DNA from: Hemileia vastatrix
Taxonomy: Eukaryota > Basidiomycota > Pucciniomycetes > Pucciniales > Zaghouaniaceae
Direction: 5' to 3'
DNA: 64,000 nucleotides
Assembly (NCBI GenBank): GCA_030280995.1
Contig: JASXTE010000008.1
Span: 16,972,212-17,036,211 of the forward strand
In this document: piece after piece, positions 60,696-64,000 of the stretch
How the letters are laid out: the number at the start of each line of letters is the position of its first letter
Numbering within the stretch: position 1 is the stretch's first letter
Translations under genes and position numbers: made by a program
Notes under the pieces: model-generated
Database searches by the model: none
The model's input: the letters and a program-made list of their open reading frames with translations, nothing else
Told to the model about the DNA's origin: nothing

Positions 60696-61820
60696 ATGTC
60701 CTTTTCATCTCTCTCATATATAACTTCCCTTTCCTCAATCATATCTTTAAAAAAATTTCCTCTTCTTCAATTTTGTCACTTTCTGTAATGAAATCTTCAA
60801 ATGAATCAAAGATAACTATTTCTCAGGTAAAGAGAATTTCATATCAAAAACATAAATCAATTTGAATGAATAAATGGTGCCAAACATACTTTTGCCATTT
60901 AAGAAATATGAAATTTTATAAAACTACAATATGTAAGAAAAAAATGTATTTAAAATTATTACCTGAAAAAATCAAATACTTAACCAGTAGTGGAAAGGAT
61001 ATTTTTGTTGCTGTTTGAGTAATGTTAAAAACCTAAATTTAATTTAGAGGTCCATTCATTTGATGGAGTTGAAGATGAAGATTTTGAGAAATTATTAGAT
61101 AATATATCAACTTTATATCAGACAGCTTCAGTTGAACAACCCCTAAATAATAAAAGTACACTAGAAGGTATTGTGATTGGACTTGGATGGAGACCTGATT
61201 TTGAAAAGGGAAAATCTCTTTGTAAAAGTTTATCATGATTTACTTTGATGAAATATTTTTTCTTAAAACAATACTAGGTATATATTCATTACTTAGAAAT
61301 TTATGCTCTAGTGAAATGAAGAATTATTTAGAAAGATGGAAAAGCTTAGGATCATTCAATAAATTTTTGTGTAATCAATTATAAAATTATGTATTTGTGC
61401 TTGTGAATCTAATCATGAACTAGCTATGAAAGCAGGACTACCAAATTGGACAGATATGGAATTGGTTGAACTAGAAGATGAACACATCTTTTATTCTAAC
61501 ATTATCATTAATTTTTGCGGATTTTAAAACAAATTTCATGTTGACAAAAAAAGTTTTAATTTTCTTACATTTGGTCTTTTCTATTATATAAATCCTATAA
61601 ATTGTCAGCCTATTCCTTCACCTGCTTTAGTCAAATAACATGTACTATACTTTCTGGATCATAAATTTATTATAGACTTTGGATTGGGGAATAGACTTGT
61701 GGAAGTGATTTGGAATTCTTCTTGAGATAATCATTAAAAAAATAAGCACCAACGGGATCAGAGTCTTGTAAAAAGTTTACACATTTTGGGTGCTCTTTAC
61801 AGATCAACTAAAGTTTGATA
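60696..61820 (+). pseudogene. Tet-like 2OG-Fe(II) oxygenase carried by Harbinger C
   Basis: Second Tet-like gene. A Ser-rich N-terminus (MSFSSLSYITSLSS) is followed by LPEKIKYLTSSGKD, VHSFDGVEDEDFEKLLDNIS and IVIGLGWRPDFEKGKSL (61,040-61,215). After an intron near 61,220-61,275 come AGLPNWTDMELVEL, FHVDKKSFNFLTFGLF, QPIPSPALVK and KFIIDFGLGNRLVEVIWNSS. The HxD iron-binding motif is intact here (HVD, about 61,541), unlike the HSN of the first copy. The sequence from EVHSFDGV onward aligns with the gene at 16,443-17,665. Stops and frameshifts (for example TAA at about 61,526) make it a pseudogene. Confidence 0.7.
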
Positions 61821-63149
61821 ACTAAGATAAGTAAAGTTAGGTGTGAAGTATTAATGAAAAGTAAATCATTGGGGAGGGAGGCTAAGTATGGTAAATAAAG
61901 GATTTCAAAAGATTCATTTTTATTTTTTAAATTTATAATTAATTAGTTATTAAAGATAATTATAAGCTTTAAGTAGTGGGTCATTGGGCTTCGCTGCTGT
62001 ATATAGGTAATCATTCAAACAATTAATTGATTAAATGAGTTCAAAATACAATTCCATATCAAATTTATACTTTGACTTTTGTTACATCATAACTCATGGG
62101 CAGGTAGTATTCTAAATGAAATTAATTTTAGTTTTTTTATTATCTTTTTTTACTGGTTTACTTATTAATTTAAGAAGTAAATAATACACCTTGTTAATCT
62201 TGAGCCCTCCCATAGAAAATTTCAAGGGACGGTATCACCATTTTTTTATTTTGTGATTTGTTTGGAAAATATTTTTAAAGGCATATATATACTAAAAAAA
62301 TGTCAAAAATTAAAAGATGAACAATTTAAAATAAATTACTTTATTAAAGCCTTACTTTTAATATTAAAGATACATGTTTTATACATATACTTGCATGTTG
62401 AAAAGACTTAAATTTTAAAATTTAATTTCTGTTCAAAAAAGATAGTACAAAGGAATAAAAAGCTCTAAACACTATAAGTTTAAAATACAAAAAACATCAA
62501 AATAAAGAGGTCTTGATCCATAAGATGGTACAAACAAGTACAATTGTGGAGTATAAAAAAGGTAGTTCTTTCCCTCAGAAAAAAACCTTACTTCTTTCTA
62601 CTAAAATCCCTAAATTTCACATAGCCCTTTATAGTTTCACTGGATGATATCTCTACCAACAGAATCATCTACTCAGGGAGAGTACAGCACAGAAGACTAT
62701 AAGCTCACAAGAATATAATGCATACCTTGGACTGAGTGTGAAAGATCCAATTACTATTGGGTTAAAAACACAGGAGAAAAAGTATTCAGTTCAACATGTG
62801 CATGTTTTTTATGGCATCATATACATGTGATGCCCTTAATCTCAATCTGGATACTCAATGCCAAATTACATCTACTTGATACTAAACTAATGAGACAGAA
62901 GGAGAGACTATGTAAGATAACTCCATTATCTATCTTTGATATCTTTTTATTTGAGATGTATCAATTCTTTTAGCTCATTAGATAAAACTAATTGTACTGA
63001 ACAAGTTGTCAATAAAGAAGCTTCAACAGAAGAAAATATTCCCAGAAAAAGGATAAAGATAATTATTCCAAGTGAGTTTTATGTATTTATTTGAAAAAGA
63101 AAATATATGACTAAAATTTAGAATTTTAATAGTTAGATAACAATCACAA
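61821..63149. other. No gene seen; AT-rich
   Basis: AT-rich interior of Harbinger C between the Tet-like gene and the next remnant. No supported exon. Confidence 0.45.
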
Positions 63150-63420
63150 CATAATAGTATAGATTCAGAGGATGAAGATAGTCTTTGAAATTGGAGATTG
63201 GAATATGATGATACTAAGTAGGAAGAATCTATCATTGAGGCTAATGATAAGCAGGCTTAAGTGTTGAAAGAAGGAGTAGGAAAAATTTTATTAGAAATCA
63301 GTAGGTTAGTGAGTAACAAAAATATAGAAAGGTTTAATGATGTATGAAAGAATATAAGAGACATTTTCAAAGACTTTTATAAGGATATATAAGAAGAAAT
63401 AAAGAAATAATTTTAGTAAT
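63150..63420 (+). pseudogene. Short coding remnant with stops at likely Gln/Arg codons
   Basis: One plus-strand frame reads DSEDEDSL-stop-NWRLEYDDTK, then EESIIEANDKQA, VLKEGVGKILLEISRLVSNK, NIERFNDV and KNIRDIFKDFYKDI, with helical, charged composition throughout. The five internal stops (TGA, TAG, TAA, TGA, TAA) fall at intervals in otherwise well-behaved protein sequence. I do not recognise the family. It could belong to Harbinger C or to an older insertion. Confidence 0.45.
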
Positions 63421-63639
63421 AGTAGATAATAAAGCTGAGTCTTTAAAATAAGAAAGTGATAGAAAGGATTTTAGCATGCATTCCACCAGGTTAAGATGAA
63501 GAAATGGAGGATGATTCAATAGTTGGGGATGGTTCATGAATTTCATCATTATAAATATTAATCCTTTAATCCTTTAATTTTGCAAGGAGATAATGAGTTA
63601 CCAAGCATGAAATGTTAATTATAATTTCTTTCTTGTTTC

Positions 63640-63982
63640 ATAAAGGACTTCTCATTTCCCTTAGTGAAGCAAGTTGACCTTCCAAAATTCCAATTTCATG
63701 CTCAATCCTTACTCAATACTTCAAAAGATGAGTGCTGAACTTGTATTTTTCAGTATTTTCATCACCAGCCCCAGAAAATTCTGGGATCACATATGTACTA
63801 CTAGTGTAAGAAGAGTTAGAAAGAAGATATTTATTTTCATCATAGTAATTATCTGTTTGATGAGAAATAATCATTTGTTGAAAAACTGAAGAGTCATGGC
63901 AAGCACCAGGAAAGCCAGAATAAAAAGCAATAAAATTTTTATTAATATCACAAACCAATTGGAGAGAAATAGAATACCTAAA
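63640..63982 (-). pseudogene. Harbinger C transposase (DDE_Tnp_4 type), partial at window edge
   Basis: The exon begins after a TTTAG acceptor with YSISLQLVCDINKNFIAFY, parallel to YSIAIQLVCDVNKKFIAFH in element B. The second catalytic motif GFPGACHDSSVF has the Asp intact. A TGA at about 63,713 lies where Arg is expected before VRIEHEIGILEG, and the catalytic Glu of that motif is present. The N-terminal exon, with the first Asp, lies beyond the right edge. Confidence 0.82.
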
Positions 63983-64000
63983 CATTGTAAAAGTAAGATA

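Larger units (their letters stand above)
50457..64000. mobile_element. Harbinger-like transposon C (right end outside the window)
   Basis: It contains the same gene set as Harbinger B: a plus-strand ORF1, a Tet-like oxygenase and a minus-strand DDE_Tnp_4 transposase at the right edge. A candidate left end AGGGGGTCTCAAAAATACC at 50,457, preceded by ATT, resembles the AGGGGGTATC end and ATT flank of Harbinger B. The left boundary is inferred from that short match. The interior is enlarged by a tandem array and a nested gypsy element. Here the Tet-like gene is on the plus strand, the opposite of its orientation relative to the transposase in B. Confidence 0.6.

Noticed and set aside
1..64000. 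CRISPR arrays, bacterial operons, rRNA genes
   Set aside because: None seen. Introns, LTRs and LINE structure show eukaryotic DNA, and the tandem repeats lack regular spacers.

Overview
The window is AT-rich eukaryotic nuclear DNA made almost entirely of decayed transposable elements stacked inside one another. Only one likely host gene is visible: a three-exon gene at the left edge (46-775, minus) that looks like EMC6, a small subunit of the ER membrane protein complex. Short introns (59-73 nt), a chromodomain Ty3/gypsy retrotransposon, a Tad/jockey-like LINE, a Tnp2-type transposase and two Tet-like 2OG-Fe(II) oxygenase genes together suggest a fungus. A basidiomycete is most likely, and a rust (Pucciniales) is my best guess. 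That identification is from remembered family resemblance, not from a search.

Layout. (1) 1-2,550: EMC6-like gene, a small inverted-repeat element and part of a tRNA-like dispersed repeat. (2) 2,553-8,379: a PIF/Harbinger element of the plant-type transposase family (TSD TAA). Its transposase intron holds a solo LTR (TSD ATTTT), which itself holds a 259-bp CACTA-type element (TSD AGA). (3) 8,388-12,300: a foldback element, pyrimidine-rich tandem repeats and a long CCA/CCT array. (4) 12,310-21,480: a decayed multi-exon gene split in two by a second Harbinger-like element (13,835-21,020). That element carries a Myb-like ORF1, a Tet-like dioxygenase gene and a DDE transposase between terminal inverted repeats. 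(5) 23,000-25,720: a wrecked Tnp2 (CACTA/EnSpm) transposase on the minus strand. (6) 25,952-35,534: a full-length chromodomain gypsy element with two 1,176-bp LTRs and TSD GTTGT. (7) 35,540-35,860: a second copy of the tRNA-like repeat. (8) About 36,330-42,140: a LINE. (9) 44,063-49,635: CACTA-type termini forming a 4.9-kb element (TSD TCA) with a 261-bp relative nested in it (TSD AAT). (10) 50,457 to the right edge: a third Harbinger-like element, again with ORF1, a Tet-like gene and a transposase. It contains a tandem array into which a second, truncated gypsy element (53,651-60,048, TSD GAAAT) has jumped.

The genes do not form a host pathway. What links them is transposition. The Myb-like ORF1 and DDE nuclease are the usual two-protein Harbinger machinery. 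The Tet-like oxygenase is extra cargo that may have acted on 5-methylcytosine. Nearly every element gene has premature stops, many at positions where Gln or Arg codons (CAA, CAG, CGA) are expected, as C-to-T decay would produce. The most interesting signal is the repeated pairing of a Tet/JBP-like demethylase-type gene with a Harbinger-type transposon.
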